A DNA stretch of 64,000 nt from Camarhynchus parvulus (lineage: Eukaryota; Chordata; Aves; Passeriformes; Thraupidae): the NCBI RefSeq assembly GCF_901933205.1, contig NC_044600.1, forward strand, positions 5,122,501 through 5,186,500, written 5' to 3'. Positions 22,414 through 35,648 of this stretch are shown in pieces (positions within the stretch are counted from its first letter, which is position 1; each line of letters opens with the position of its first letter). Both the position numbers and the translations under genes were made by a program. Under the pieces are notes generated by a model, which saw only the letters and a list, made by a program, of their open reading frames with translations, searched no databases and was not told the origin of the DNA.

Positions 22414-25400
22414 AACAGGGATGAGAGCACCCACAGAGGAGCAGGTGTGTGACCTTTGAGGAAAACCCCCTCTCCTGATGCCCTCCAGGCTTTTCCCATT
22501 GTGCTGCCCCCCAGACCCCCAGCCCAGAGCCCAGGTTTGCTCCCTGTGGAGCAGATCCCACAGCTGGAGAGGACAGTCCAGGTGTGGAGGGAGCGGTGCC
22601 AGCGCACACGGCTGCAGATTCTGCTCCAGCCCTGCTGTTTGCTCCTGCAGTTCCCAGCAAAGTGCTGCTTGAGGGAAGTTTGTTTGCCAGGCTGTGCTGC
22701 CCCGCTCCCTCCTGGAGTGCAGGCAGCAGGAGTTTGTGTGGAGCCAGGGAAAGCCGAGGGAACGCGTTCCAAGTCCCGAGCCCACACTCGCAGCTCCCAG
22801 CGAAGGCAGGAGAGGGGAGGCTTTGCTGGACACGAGATCAAACAACCAGAATCGTTATTATTGCAGTCCAAGGATGGAAAAACAAACATTTTTATTATGG
22901 GCTGGAGCTGAAACTCCAGGATGGCTGCTAATCCCCCTGATAAGTGGGGTGTTGGCGTGGAGCGGGGTGTGCATCCAGGTTTTTGTTATTCAAGCTCCCC
23001 AACCCACGTTCAGACTGGGATATGTTGTAACTGCAATTTTCCTCTTATCTTTCTTTTCTCCCCTCTCTGTCAAAGGGTTTTCTTTTCCATTTCTTTAATA
23101 TTTTTCTTTCCCCCTGCCCCTTTATTTTTATTAACTCACCTAGGGCAGTTGAATCAGCAAATTAAAAAAATGAAATTGCAATTCCAAATTTTCTAGTGGG
23201 AGAATAAGCATGCTTTTGGCACTGCCTCTTGTCATTGTTTTGTTAATTCCCCTCCTCAATTCCCCTCTTTTCCATGTTTTTTTTCCATTTCAGAGCCTGC
23301 CCTTCCTTTATAAGCCCAGATTTCTTCCCATTTGTCATCTCTTTCCTCCCTCCTGACTCATTTCCACTTCCCATTTCTTTTCTCTTTCCCTTTCCTTTTG
23401 CCAAGTGTTCTTTGATGTTATATTCTGCTATGTTTAATTCCTCTTTCCCAGGGCTGGATCCACCCCTAACCCAGTGTCCTCTTCCTCTCCAGACTGAAAG
23501 GACAGTCTGGGCAAAAATTCCCTCAAAATCCAACTTTTCCCCATCCAGCTCTGTGTGTGGAACCCGCTGTCCTCGCACGGTCCTTGTGGCTCTCCAGGAA
23601 TTTCAAAATAGAGTTAAAGCTGCCCTTAGCCTTGTTCCATGTAATTCCTGACCCATTTGATCAGACCTTCCTCCCAGGCAGTTTGGTCACCGTGCTCCTC
23701 ATGCCAAATATTCCTCCCGTGCGGCTTTTCCGTCTGGAACATCCCGCCTCTCCCTTTCCAGCCCAGCTGTAAAAAACAGCTTTCCCTCTCTGTCATGCTG
23801 GGTGTAGGCAGCAAACATTGGGTCATTTCTTTTCCATGGAGTGGGAATAGCTGTGGCACTTGGAGTTTGAAAGGAGCCTGTGGGGTGTGGGCAGCTTTGG
23901 GATCTTTCATCCCGAGGCTCACTGGGAACGAGCTGTGACCCCAGAAGTTTCTCCACCACTTTGCTGGAATGACCTTGTTAGGATATAAGATCCATTTAAA
24001 ATGGAAATTTAAGGAGAAAATATTGATTCAAGGGAAAAGGATTTTTCTGCACTGCATTATTCCCTACAAAGGAATTCTTGTCCTTATCAAAGCTGGGGGG
24101 GTCCAGGAGCTTTCAGAGCAAAGAATGCTCAGCATTCCCTCCCAAGGACCTCCTTTATTCTGGATATCAGGCACAGGACATCACCACGGGGGGATCACAG
24201 CCACCTCTAGTCACAACTTGTGAGGTTTAGCTGGCAGTGCATAAATACCGAGCCTGGGAAGTCAAAACAGTCCTTGAATCTCTGCTTTCAGCAGCAAAGT
24301 TCATTTGGTGCAGAGTGCTTCAGATTTCCAAATCCCATCTGGTGGGTCACTTTCAGGAGATCTCCCAAAAATTAAGCCCAAATATTTCACTTCAGAGTGA
24401 AATCCCCAGGGCACTGCAGATTAGGTAGAGCCTGTGGAGCTCTAAAATTCCTGAGATGGAGTGCTGAAGATTCCAGGAATTCTCTCAAAGTTGAAATTAT
24501 TAACCAACTTCTTGTTCCTAAAGCAGGTCTGCACTCACTGAATCCTGTGCTGGTCTGGTCTTCCACCTTTCCTGAGGTGTGCCCAGACTTGAATGGAGCT
24601 GGAATTAAAGAATTCAGTTTGGGGCCATCAGTAAAATTCAGAGTTTAATATCAGGGACAAAAGCATGGTGAGACTCAAAACAAAGGAGCAGAATATTTTT
24701 CCCCTAAATCTTTGTCTGAGGGTTTCAATCTAGTTTATAGGCAAATTTATAGTTTCTTATCAACCATAATAAAACATGGGATGTGCTGATCCAGACTATT
24801 CCACAGGGAAAAGAATCTGGCCAGGAGTCACACGTGTTCAGGAAAACTTATAGAAGGGGTAGAAAGGAGAGGAATTTCAGTGCAGAGATTTTTACCAATT
24901 ATCTTGTTGAGAGGAAAAGGTTTCTCCTGCCTTTTCCGCCTGGAATTTGCCCTGGATTCAGCTCCAAAATTTTGCTTTTCAGATGCAACTGATTTTATGT
25001 TCTTTCACCATTTGTTCCCAATTAGAAGGGAATATATTCATCATTTTATGAGCGTATATGAGTAAAATTAATGGTAAAGTTACTCTGAAAGTTGTTTTGG
25101 CCTTTATTTAACAAGGTAACCTATTAATTGCTTAAAAATTCAGCAGCCACCACCTCTTCTGGCCTTTCTAACCAGGACCTGATTGTTTAAAAAGATGGAT
25201 GGGAATTTATTTTAGTCCTGTCCAGCACAGGGTGTTCGTTCTGGCAAATCAACCCCTTCCAGAGAGAAATTCTCTGACATTAAGGAACAATTTCTTCTAT
25301 TCATCATAACATTTTCTATATTCATTATGAACACATCTAAGATCAATCTGGGGGTAAACACAAGCCCATTCATTTTAAAAGGTTAGTCTTTCTATGTCCA

Positions 25401-25807
25401 TTATATAGATTATATATACACATTTATTATATTGCATATAAATGTCAAGTGTGACCTTTTTCTGCTGTGATCCACAGTTTAGTGGGGCTTGTATAAAAGC
25501 ACAGCTGTCACATTTATTTTACATCCACATGGAGCTGAATTCCACACAGAATATCTCTGAAATCACTGCTTTAAGCAAGTTTGAGGCACATTTTTTAAAA
25601 CACATTAATGGAAATATATTGGTGTAAACTGTCTGGTGGAAATAAGGTGTAGAGTGTAAGATTAATTGGTACATTATTTGCCATGAAAGAAAATGGATGT
25701 GCCAGAGGGGCTCTGCAGCCCAGGAGGGTTTTTTTGATCCTCTTTGCAGCAGGGCTTGGGATGCTCTGAGGCTGAACATGGGAATGGAGCTGCCTGTCAG
25801 GAGACAC
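22414..25807. other. Intergenic, no gene seen
   Basis: No exon, RNA gene or clear repeat family. Overlapping open frames at 22.2-23.1 kb run on both strands in several frames and have no recognisable protein. AT-rich from about 24.6 to 25.7 kb. Confidence 0.4.
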
Positions 25808-26055
25808 AGGATCGTGGAATAACAGGAATATCCATGGGGAAAAGACCCCCATGGAGTCCAACCCTTCCCCAGCACTGCCAAGGCCACCACTAACCCACAT
25901 CCCCAAGTGCCACATCCACAGGGGTCTGAAATCCCTGCAGGGATGGGGACTTTGTGCAGGATGGGTGTCCTGGACAGGCTGTACCAGTGCTGGACAATGA
26001 TTTCCATGAGGAAATTGTCCTTAATATCCAACTAAACCTCCCCTGGCACGACCAA
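25808..26055 (-). mobile_element. CR1 LINE fragment, antisense
   Basis: Reverse complement of a CR1 tail: GGATCGTGGAATAACAGGAA, AAGACCCCCATGGAGTCCAA, CCCCAGCACTGCCAAGGCCA, CCACATCCCCAAGTGCCACA and GGAAATTGTCCTTAATATCC AACTAAACCTCCCCTGG in order. Confidence 0.85.
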
Positions 26056-26359
26056 TGATGGAACCTCTCCTTCCTCTTCTCTTTGCCCACTCAGTCAGGA
26101 TTGTCCCCTCACTTTCATGCTGTCACCACTAAAGGTTTTGTGGTATGACACCGTTTTAGGGTTCAGTTCACAGTTTTAGGGTCAGGGACATGCTGTGACC
26201 CCCCCCAAATTGTGGGGTGCAATGTGCAAAGTGGGAAACCTCCCACTCATCCTTGTCGTGGCACGGGGCACGGAGAGTGGAGACCGCCGAGGGGGCCGGG
26301 GCAGGTTTGGTGACAAACTGGGGTGACAAACGATGCCTGGGGGTGACATTGGCCAAGGG

Positions 26360-26545
26360 GTCAGACAGTGACATGGGGACAGTGCTCGGGGGGTGACAGT
26401 GCAGTGCCCGAGGGGGACAGACAGTGACCAGGGGGACAGTGCTCGGGGGGTGACAGTGCAGTGCCCGAGGGACACAGACAGTGACAGGGGGACAGTGCTC
26501 GGGGGGTGACAGTGCAGTGCCCGAGGGACACAGACAGTGCCTAGG
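26360..26545. repeat. GC-rich minisatellite, 56-57-bp unit, about 3 copies
   Basis: Core GGGACAGTGCTCGGGGGGTG then ACAGTGCAGTGCCCGAGGG repeats with starts near 26381, 26438 and 26494. It abuts the CpG island at 26.55 kb. It also produces the internally repetitive part of a long minus-strand open frame that I reject as a gene. Confidence 0.9.
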
Positions 26546-27500
26546 GGACAGTGCCCAGAGGTGACGGGCAGTGCCGGGGCTGGCGGCGGTGTCCGGCAGC
26601 GACAGACAGTGCCCAGACATGTCACCCGCCCCCAGGTGCCACCAGCCGGGGCCGCCCCCCCGCGCAGCTTTCGGCGGGCGCGGTGTCCGGCAGCCGCGGA
26701 GCCGCGCGGGCTGTGGTTGGCGCGCCCGCCCGCCCCCGGCCAGCGGCGGCGCAGGCGCGGTGCGCGCATTCCATGATGGCGGCGCGGGCGGGCGGCGGGC
26801 GCTGAAGCGGCGGAGCCCGCGGGGCACACGGTCAGTGCCGGGGGAGCGCACGAGCACCGCCGCCGGCCGCTCCCCGGGCTCCTTCCCCGGGCTCCGCTGC
26901 TCCCCGGGGCGGCGGAGAGCGGCGGTGCCCAGCCGGGGCGCGGTGGGCAGTGCCGGGAGCGGAGCCCCGCGGAGCGGAGGGCGGGAGGCGGCGCGGAGCC
27001 GGGCGGGGGCGGCCGGAGGGACAGGCGGGACCCCGGGGACGGGAAGGGTGTTCTGAGGCGGGGGACAGCCTGGCCTGTGGGACGCGTTCGAGGTGGACGT
27101 GGCGCAAGGGGCAGGTGGGGGCAGAATCCATGGGGATCCGATGTCCCGGGACGTGGGGTGGGATGGGGTGAGCGGGATGGGATGGGGTGCCTGGGATGGA
27201 ATGGGATGGGATGGGGTGCCCGGGGTGGGGTGCCCGGGGTGGGTTGGAGTGCCGCTCGGGGTGCGGGGCAGGCAGGGTTCGGGGTTCCCGGGACAGACGG
27301 CCGGGATCTGTCCGGGTGCGCTGCCCTGCGGAGCGCGGGCATCCCCCCGAGACCCGGCGGGTTCGGGGACAGCGCTTCTGGGGAGCCGCTCCTGAAGGGA
27401 CTCCCGCTGCTCGGGGGCCGGACCGTGCCGAGCCGAGCGGGGGCTGAGCCCGCCCGGATGGGGTTAATGCCAGCCCGCGCCGCGGGTCGCGCTTCCCCCA
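26540..27500 (+). promoter_or_regulatory. FNDC3C1: CpG island, probable FNDC3C1 promoter
   Basis: The densest CpG region of the window, densest at 26640-27050. It holds CCGCCC/GGGCGG boxes and the GCGCATTCCATGATGGCGGC segment near 26761-26781; the AAGATGGCGG-like element resembles a YY1 site seen at TATA-less starts. A possible first-exon donor is ACGGTCAGT at 26829-26836. The next downstream + strand gene is the FNDC3-like gene, whose first coding exon is 16 kb away, which fits the long 5' introns of FNDC3A and FNDC3B. Assignment is inference. Confidence 0.5.
27140..27255. repeat. GGGATG/GGGGTG-rich array
   Basis: Irregular tandem array of GGGAT, GGGGT and GCCCGGGGTG units on the + strand. 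It has many runs of 3-4 G and could form G-quadruplexes close to the putative promoter. Confidence 0.75.
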
Positions 27501-30500
27501 GCCCGCTCCCGCTCCGCTCCCCAGCGCTCGGATTCTCCGTCTCCTTCTTTCCCTTTCCCCTCCTTGTCCTCCTGCTCCGCGGGGCAGGAGGGGCTGCGAT
27601 GTGCAGTCGTCCCCCCCAGGTCCCCCCTGGCCGCCCCCCCGTGCTCCCTCCCCGGCAGCCGCTGCCTGCGAATGCCACGTAGCCTTGTAGTTGTTCCCCT
27701 TGGCTGCTCCGCAGCTCCGGTCCCAGACACCTCCCCCGCGTCCTCCTGGGCTCGGGGCAGGGGGAGGTCACTGCTGTCAGCCCCTGCCTGCCTGCTGACC
27801 ATCTTCTGCCCTCCCCCTTCCCGCTGTGTCCCCCTCTCCGCCTTGGGGCAGCGGCAGTGGGGACCCCACTGGGGTCACTCTGCTATTTATGCGTCTCACA
27901 AAGGGCTGGGGACTTCAGCAGCGGGGGCTTCCCTTCGGGGACGGTCCCCAGGGATTCTGTGCCCCCAGACTCAGCGGCCCCTCTGCCACCTCAAATCTGA
28001 AGTGTTTTGTGTGATAATCTCCGAAAACAGGGCAATAATGCATTGCTGGCAGGTGTATTTGCTCCCTTCAGCAGCTCGCCCAGCTGGCTTCTGAGTTTCA
28101 TTTCTGTTCAAAACTTGGTTGGAATGATGGAAATTTTCTGTAATTAATAATTGAGATGTCAGTTTCTGTCCATTCTGCTGCTACTTTGTCTTCTCTCTGT
28201 CCCGTACTAGTTAATTTTTTTCACATTGGCAGCCCTTCCTTGCCTTCCCTGCTGCCTGATTGGGAATATTGACACACAGATAAGTTCCCCGACAGCCCGC
28301 TGCACGTATGTGATTCCTGGTGTTTTCCTAATGTATTTATCTTTACAGCACTGCCTTCAATAGGGAAATACTGTCTCAGTCACAGATGGAAAGACTGAGA
28401 CACCGAAATATTTATGGCCCAAGGTCGCACAGGAAGTATGTGGTGAGGCAGGGAATTGAATCTAGATTTCCTGAGCCTCAGATTAGCATTTGAACCAGGG
28501 AAGCATCCTCTCTGTATTTTAAGCCAATAAATTGACCTTGGAGTTAAGATGCAGTGTAGAAGAAAGTACTTTGTGTTTGGTTCAGTATCTGTGTAAGTAA
28601 GCACAGCCTGAGTTGCTTCCCACACTCGCATTCCTTCCCTTGGTTTATGTAATTTGTGAAAGAGGATAAGGTGGTAAAATAGGAAAGATGTTGACTTTCT
28701 CAGGGCTCAGTGTGTGATCATGGGTGTTGAAAAGCAGCCAGCTATTACACTCTCCTCTCTCTTTGGGCTTTTTACCTTCCTGTTTCCAAATCTTGGAAAG
28801 TTTTGGAGCGCTGTTGTTGTCTGGGAATCTTTTGTTCTCAGCTGAGATCAAGTAAATCTCATTTTCTAGAGAGCTGAACTGATTCACTGGATCCCAGATC
28901 TCTTTTTGGGATCCTTCATGGGGCTGTGGATAAACAGGGCTGGGACTGATGGCTCACACAGCTCCTGGAGCAAGCTCTTACAAGTTATTCACTCAGCTGT
29001 AGCTCAGGATTGTTGCAGCAAGTTGTTGGAAAACTTGGCTTCAGCTGGAATGGAGCAGCACTTTGACTATGCAGTGGAATAATTTCAGCTTCTTGTGCAC
29101 AAATACCACCTTGCCCTGCTCTTCTCTTGGGACAGCTGATTTTTGGTGGTGATTTGGCTGTTCATTTTCTTCAATGGTTTTGAGGAATTGGATGTTAGAA
29201 TGGTTTAAAACAATAACTCCTGGTGGATTCACCTTGAGAGAGAATAAAGATAACTTTGTCTACACAAATCCATTTCCTGCCACAAGCCTTGATCACAAAA
29301 TACTTCTCTCTTTGATGTTGCACTGACACCAAATCTGGATATAAATGTTCTGTATAACTCTTTTCACGACCTTTTGGTTGTCATTTTTGGAGGTTGGCAT
29401 TGGCATCCTGTTAACTGTGGGGCTTGTCCCACCCCTGCCAACAATTGTCATCCTTTATGGTTATTTTTGGAAAGGTTTGGTGAGTCCTTAAAAAAACAAA
29501 TATTTCATATGGACTGTGCAGACAGGAAAAAATCCAGTATTCTGCTCCCGTTCTGCCTGGCCTTGGGTGAATTTCATGTAAATTAAAATTTATCTTTTAA
29601 GCTTGAAAGAGCAGCATTTTTATTTGGTGACTTGCTATTTCCACAATTGGGAAACTTGTCAGATTTAGAAGGAAATATGTGACTGGGAAGACATTCTTAT
29701 AATATTGTTCATCAAAGTCAGGAGCTGCTATGAAATATTGTAAGAATTCTTTCCCTGCTTCCATATTTTCTTAATTTCCTGTCATGATTTCATTGAATCG
29801 GAGACGAATTTTAAAATTATCTCTGAAAGCAGATGAGAAAACCTCAATATTAGTAATCCTGCAAGAGGCTCGAGGGAAAAAAATTACATTTCTCACTTCT
29901 AATTTTGGTCTGTCTGAAAGCATCAGGTCTGAACTCTCAGTATTTAAACCTGGGGTTGCTCAAGGCTGGGGGATGTGGAAGCAGGAACCTGTGCATTTTT
30001 TCACCTGTTTTTAGCACATTGTCATGAAGCTTCCCAAGGTCAAGATGGTTGGTTTTCAGCTGTTATCTTTGCTGCAAGCCAGACCTTCACTGAAAAGTTT
30101 TGGATTCCTGAGTGAGGAGCACACACTGAACTCTTTATTGCATTCTTGAAGAGCTTATTGTAAAAGCAGCGATAATTTATTCTTTCAGTGGTGCTAACAC
30201 AATCCTGTCTGTGTATTGACCAGCACAGACAGACCACTGGCTCCCAGCCCTTGGGCCCTTTCAATCCTAATGTAAATCTCCCCTTGTTCCCAGGATCTTG
30301 ATTGATGTGGAAAATGCCTCCTTTTGCCCAAGATTCACTCTGGGGGCCGATGCTTTATATTCAATATTTTTCCAGTGTCCCATTTAAAGTAGCTCAGGAT
30401 GAACATTTGTTAGGTTGTGACTTCAGAAGCATCTTCAGGTGATGTCATCAGTGTGACCTGAAGACAGTGTCACCTTTCTGGTGACAATGACAACGGATTG

Positions 30501-31383
30501 CTGTGTGGGAGCTCCTCCAGGCAGCCTGAGGAGGCACCAGGATTCAGATTTCTTTTGGAGCATTCCAGTAAAACTGCAGAACATACTGCACCTGCCTGGG
30601 CCTTGTCTTTAGAGATTTCAGCAGGAATTTCTCCATGGAAAGGGTGGCCAGGAATTGGAAGGGGCTACCAGGGAGATTTGGAGTTCCCATCCCTGGAGGG
30701 GTCCAGGGAAGGACAGGAGGTGACACTCAGTGCTCTGGGCTGTGACAAGGTGGGGATGGGCACAGGTTGGAGTTTATGATCTTGGAGACCTTTTTAATTA
30801 ATAGTTCTGTGAAGAACAATATTGGGGATTGACCGATCCCTGCAAAACCTTCCTGTGTTTGGAGGGCCAAAAGAGGGCTCAGTTTAGGAAGGTTTTAGTG
30901 CTGGATGCAGCTTGAGAAAGGTGGTGATTTTTACATTATTAAATACAACATCTGAGGTGGTTTAACGACTCCTGGAGCTGTTCATTTCCTTCTGCTGGAG
31001 CATCTTTAGTGGAGCAGTTTCTAGAATAAAGCTGTGCTGCCCCGTAACAGCAAACTGGGATTGTATTTCCAGCTTTATGTACAGTTTATGCCTTTTTATT
31101 CCCCTTATCTGAGGGGAAACGTGTGCAGGACAATTTAAATTTGGGTATGTTTGGAACCTGATTTTTCTGTCTTTATTGCCATGCAGAGGAGTAGAACAGG
31201 TATATTGTAGGTAAATAAATAAATCCAGTTATATCCAAAGAAGTCCCCAGTGGAATTAGCACTGCCTGTCCCCTCCTGGCTCCTCTCTTTCCATGGATCT
31301 CTGGTGTTCCCTGCAGCTTGTTTTTCTTTGGATTTCATGTTTACCAAGGCACTAACATGAAAATGTGGGATTTTTGCCTGCAG
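27500..31383 (+). other. Probable first intron of FNDC3C1
   Basis: GC content falls steadily away from the CpG island. One CR1 piece lies near 30.62-30.81 kb. No coding exon or RNA gene recognised. Confidence 0.4.
30620..30812 (+). mobile_element. CR1 LINE fragment
   Basis: Sense, diverged CR1: GGGTGGCCAGGAATTGGAAG, GGAGTTCCCATCCCTGGAGG, GGTCCAGGGAAGGACAGGAG and ATGATCTTGGAGACCTTTTT, then a decayed TTCTGTGA end. Confidence 0.65.
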
Positions 31384-31474
31384 AAAGAAGCCTGAGGACA
31401 GCAGACGTTGTTCACTCTGCAGCAGGCGCTGGAACACTCACCAGGAGGAATTCCGAGTCAGGAGAGTGACAACG
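31384..31474 (+). other. FNDC3C1: Possible 5'UTR exon of FNDC3C1
   Basis: A 91-nt segment is framed by TTTTTGCCTGCAG (acceptor) and AACG/GTAATT (donor). Its composition is less AT-rich than its surroundings and it contains no ATG. FNDC3A and FNDC3B have noncoding upstream exons, so one is expected between the CpG island and 43.0 kb. Splice-site logic only; no homology evidence. Confidence 0.3.
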
Positions 31475-34400
31475 GTAATTACACAGAATTTAGATTCTCC
31501 CAGGTTTTATGAAGTGTTTATTTTCTCATTAAGTCTCTAAGTAACACTTAAAGTTGAAATTAATGTATTTGACAGACCTCTAAACTTAGGACTCTTTTTT
31601 TTCTGGAAGAAAGTTCTGGACAACTTCTTATCAAATGGAAAAAATGAATTAGGGGAGGAAGAACTGATTGAGTTCTTGAGGTAAGAAGAGTTTCAGGCTC
31701 CACATGAACATTATTGATTTTGTAAGGTGGCAGCCTTATCTCTATTTTCACATTTCTTACTCTTTTTTCTCCCTTCACCCACTTAGCTGGAAGTTTTCTC
31801 TTGGAGAGAATTGCATAATTGGCTTTGGATAAAGAAAGTAAATTCTGTTTTTAGCCAAATGCATTTCCTGTGTAGAGAACAGCTGGAGTGGGTGATAGCA
31901 TTCTGGTAGTGCCTTGCTCAGATCCTTTGGTTTTAATTGGAGATCATGGAACTGAGTTCCTTCTCATGGAACTGGTCAGGTCAGGGAACTGATCTGCTGG
32001 AAAAGCAGAAGGGAATCTGTCAAAACCTTGGGGAGGAATGCTGGAAAGCAAAACATGATCAGCAGATGGATTTCATACACGAGATAAAGAAAGAAGTGAT
32101 AATCATGCTGCGCTCCCTGGATCTGTACAGGTATTTTGGGAGGGAAGGCATTTAACCAGGTTAAGTCCAGGTTTATAAATTCAGATGAAGTTTTTACGGC
32201 TGCTCTTCCATGCCCTTTATTAAATAACTTCAGCATTAATATCTCTTCCATGAGAATCAGTTGCTTTCAGTTCTGCTGAGTGAGGTGTTAAAGTGCCCAC
32301 TGATGTCTCTTGGGTTTGTCATCTCCAGTCAGGAGTGAAGGCAGTTTAGTGTTTGCATGGGAGGAGTTTTATGCTCCTGAAGGATTTGCAAGATGTTCAT
32401 GTTGGTTTTAAGAAGATTCTGCTTGAAAAAAAGCTTTTTTCTGGTCACCCAGGTGTGTATTTTTGTCCATTTCAGTGTGAGGGGTGAGAGTTATTTAGAG
32501 GAACTGTTCAGATTTGGAAGATATTATGTAAACAGCCTTTTGGTGTATTGTAAATTGTCATTTTGCTTTTTAATGCTTGGATTTCTTAAAATATAAACTT
32601 GATAAAAACTTACATAAACTATCATCCTTAGGTTCTTCAAAACTGCTAATTTCTACTTAGGCAGTTCCATAAAAATGTGATTCAATCCCCAAACTTCCAG
32701 CAGGTTCATTGATTTGCAAATCAATATTCCAAGCTCAGGTACAGAAAGGAATGATTTCCTTTCTAGTGTGCTGCCAGCCATCAACTGAGCTGTGGCAGTG
32801 ATTCTGTGCTGGTCCTGGCCAGTCACCCAGGCTGAGGGAAGTGTTCCTGCTCCAGCCTCATGGGGATGATCTCACACTTGCATTTTTCCCTTGCATTTTC
32901 CATGAACTAAAAAAATGCACATGGTCTGTTGCCACGAGACTGCTCAGCTGTGGTAATTGCAGTCATTTGTTGGTGTGTTTTAGCCCTGGGTTTAAGCATA
33001 ACCTGTTCTAACCAGCCTAATTTGACCCAGTGCTCAGCTAAAGTGTTACAGCCCCAACCTCTGGTGTTGTGCAAGGAGAAGTCTGCAGCTGCTGTATCAA
33101 AATAATTCCTCCTTGCTCAGAGTTTGCTTAATCTGCTCCACTTTGAAGAAATCCTTTGCTTTTGCTGGGGTTTTCTCTTGATTTTGAAGTCTTGTTTAAG
33201 AGGGTTGTTAAATGAGAGAGCCCTGTTTGTGCTGCATCCAACACTGGTGATTTGCAGACCAGAGCTGGTGGAAAATCAGCCTTTGCTTCCTTGGAGCCTG
33301 CAGAAACCTGGGAGCAAACTCCTGTTTGTTCCACCTGTGAAATGCTGATTTTCCTCCTGTTTTGTTTGGATTAGGCAGCAGCTGACTGCTCTGAGCTGTC
33401 TCATGGTAGGGAACCTCTCCTGGAAATGTCCTGACTGCTCTTGGTTTTCATAGTCTGCATGATTGCCCTCCCTGAGCTGAGTTTAAAGTAAATAAATCGG
33501 TGGAGATGTGGAATTCAAGCATTTGGGAAAGAGCTTTTGGATCACCTCTGTCTCCTACCAGTAGTGTGTGTCTGCCATCCCATAATGCTCCCAAATTCAT
33601 GGAGGTACCACCCAGCTCTGGCACTAAAAATGGCTCAGTTTTGGTGCTTTCCTGGCTCAATCCCAGGAGGTTTCATCCAGGTTTGGACACACATGGCGCA
33701 GGACAAAGCAGAGCAGCCAAGCTTAGGGTGCTCTTAAATTCTCACTTTTCCTGGTCCTCACTGGAAGATTCTAAAAAAAGCTTTTAAAATACTTTAATAT
33801 TTATTCCTTGCCATGAGCTGGGTGTTGCTGGCTGGAGGGAGGGACTGGGATGAACAAGGTGCTGTGGAATGATGTGTTCCTGTTGGAGGGAACGTGTCTG
33901 CACACACAGCAGCCATTCCTCTGGGTTGCTTCCAATCTTTTCCAGAACTTTTCCCCTGGAAGCTGGTAAATGGGCAGAACTTTTTTATTTTCAAGGAAAA
34001 AAAATTACCATAAAATGGCTTCAGTTTTACCTTCCACTTCAAGACAAATGTGTCCCATGGAGAGCAGCTGTGCTCAGTTACGCAGATCCTTCTCCTGGAT
34101 TTCAGAGCCTTGGGAGAGGCTGCAGCTCCCTGTAGGAACTTGCAGTTCCCAGCTGGCAAACCTTGGCACACTTGGAAACTCTTTGTTTCATCTGCCCAGC
34201 TCTGTGGTACTTCCAGGTGGGAATTCCAGCTGCCTTTTTGCTGACCAGTTCAGGTGCAAGAGAGAATTCCAGGCACACACAAGGGCTTGTGCTCTGTCTT
34301 GTGCCTCTGGGCAGAAGTTTTTTTGGATTTCTTTTCCATGGGCTGTGGTGTCTGTGGCTTCCATAGCTTCCAAGTGATTTAGAGAACCATTTGGATATAG

Positions 34401-34695
34401 AATTTCCACAGTATATGGTTAATGTGTAAATAAACTGGTTTGCTTCAAGGCCTATAAAAACCAGAATAATGTTTTAAATTAACAGTTTTACACTTGGAAA
34501 ATCATATTTTAAACAAGCCCATTATTAAATTGCATTTAATAAAGGCTTTTTCATCTAAGCTTGAAAGTTTTTGCTTTGTGTAGCATTAAGATGTTAAAAT
34601 GAGCACCTTGGCTTATTCTAGAAAGTGTCACCTTCCTAACAGGTGGAAAGAAAGATATTTTATGTTTAATTCTTTTTATTATTTTCTGTCTCTCT

Positions 34696-34712
34696 TTTTT
34701 TTTTTTTTTTTG
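34696..34712. repeat. Poly-T run, about 17
   Basis: Single homopolymer tract within AT-rich intronic sequence. Possibly an antisense poly-A tail of a small retroposon, but no body is recognised. Confidence 0.8.
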
Positions 34713-35648
34713 TAACAACATTTTTGCAGCTAGAAAATTCCTAATCCCTTTATTTATTAAGCTGAAATGAGAATGAAGCACCTTAATGGCTCAGTCCTTT
34801 GAAGTGCTCCATTCTCTGAACATTTGGAGAAGCAGGATTGGGATTAGGACAGGAATGGGACCTTTCAGGAGCTCCTGGATTTTAGTTTATGGGACTGGTC
34901 ACTTAGGAAGCAGCACACAAGTGCTCAGGATTCAACTCTGCATTTCTGGCAGTAACAGAAAAGCCATAAAAGAACTAAAACAACAAAGGAAAATATTTAT
35001 CTAAAAGTCATGTCATGTTTGCATTCTAGAAACTGTTATTGCCAATTTTACAGGCCTCCTAAATGAATAATTCTGAAGGCAAGCATGGCCTTAACATGAG
35101 CATAATATTAAATAACAGCTCAAATCAAATTAATGCACTCTGGGCACTGGCTGAGCTTTTCTGCCCAGCTCTTCCCAGTGGAGTTTCTTTTGGGAAGAGC
35201 AGCAGGGAGCCTGGAAAAACGTGGGTGTAAGCCTGGAGGGTGGGCTCTGGAATCCTGAGGGATGGAGTTTCAGGCTGGAAAACAATCCTGGAGTGCAGGG
35301 GAGGCTGCAGGGGACAATTGTGTGATGGCTTTCCTGGCACGCTCCCCCAGGAACCCGATCCAGAGCCAGGGTGAGCCGGGGTGAAAGTCGATCACATCCC
35401 TGGGGCAGAGCTCCCGTGGCCTGGCTGGGTTGGAGCTGCTGGTTTTGGGTGATTTTAGGGATTTCTGGGAAATGAGGGATTCCATCCCAGTCTTAGCCCT
35501 CCTCCAGGGAGAATTTTAGGAGAGTTGAGGTCTCTGGCCTGAGAGATGAGCGTTGATAGTAAATTAAAAATCCTCCTCGAATCCAAGCAAGCGCTTGGAG
35601 CAGAGTGTGGGAGCCTTGTCCTGGTGTGTGGGGCTGGGCTGGAATTTT

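Noticed and set aside
26182..27771. 529-aa minus-strand open frame across the CpG island
   Set aside because: Arises from stop-poor GC-rich sequence and the 56-57-bp minisatellite; Pro/Arg/Ser-rich with no domain, overlapped by several similar frames on the + strand.
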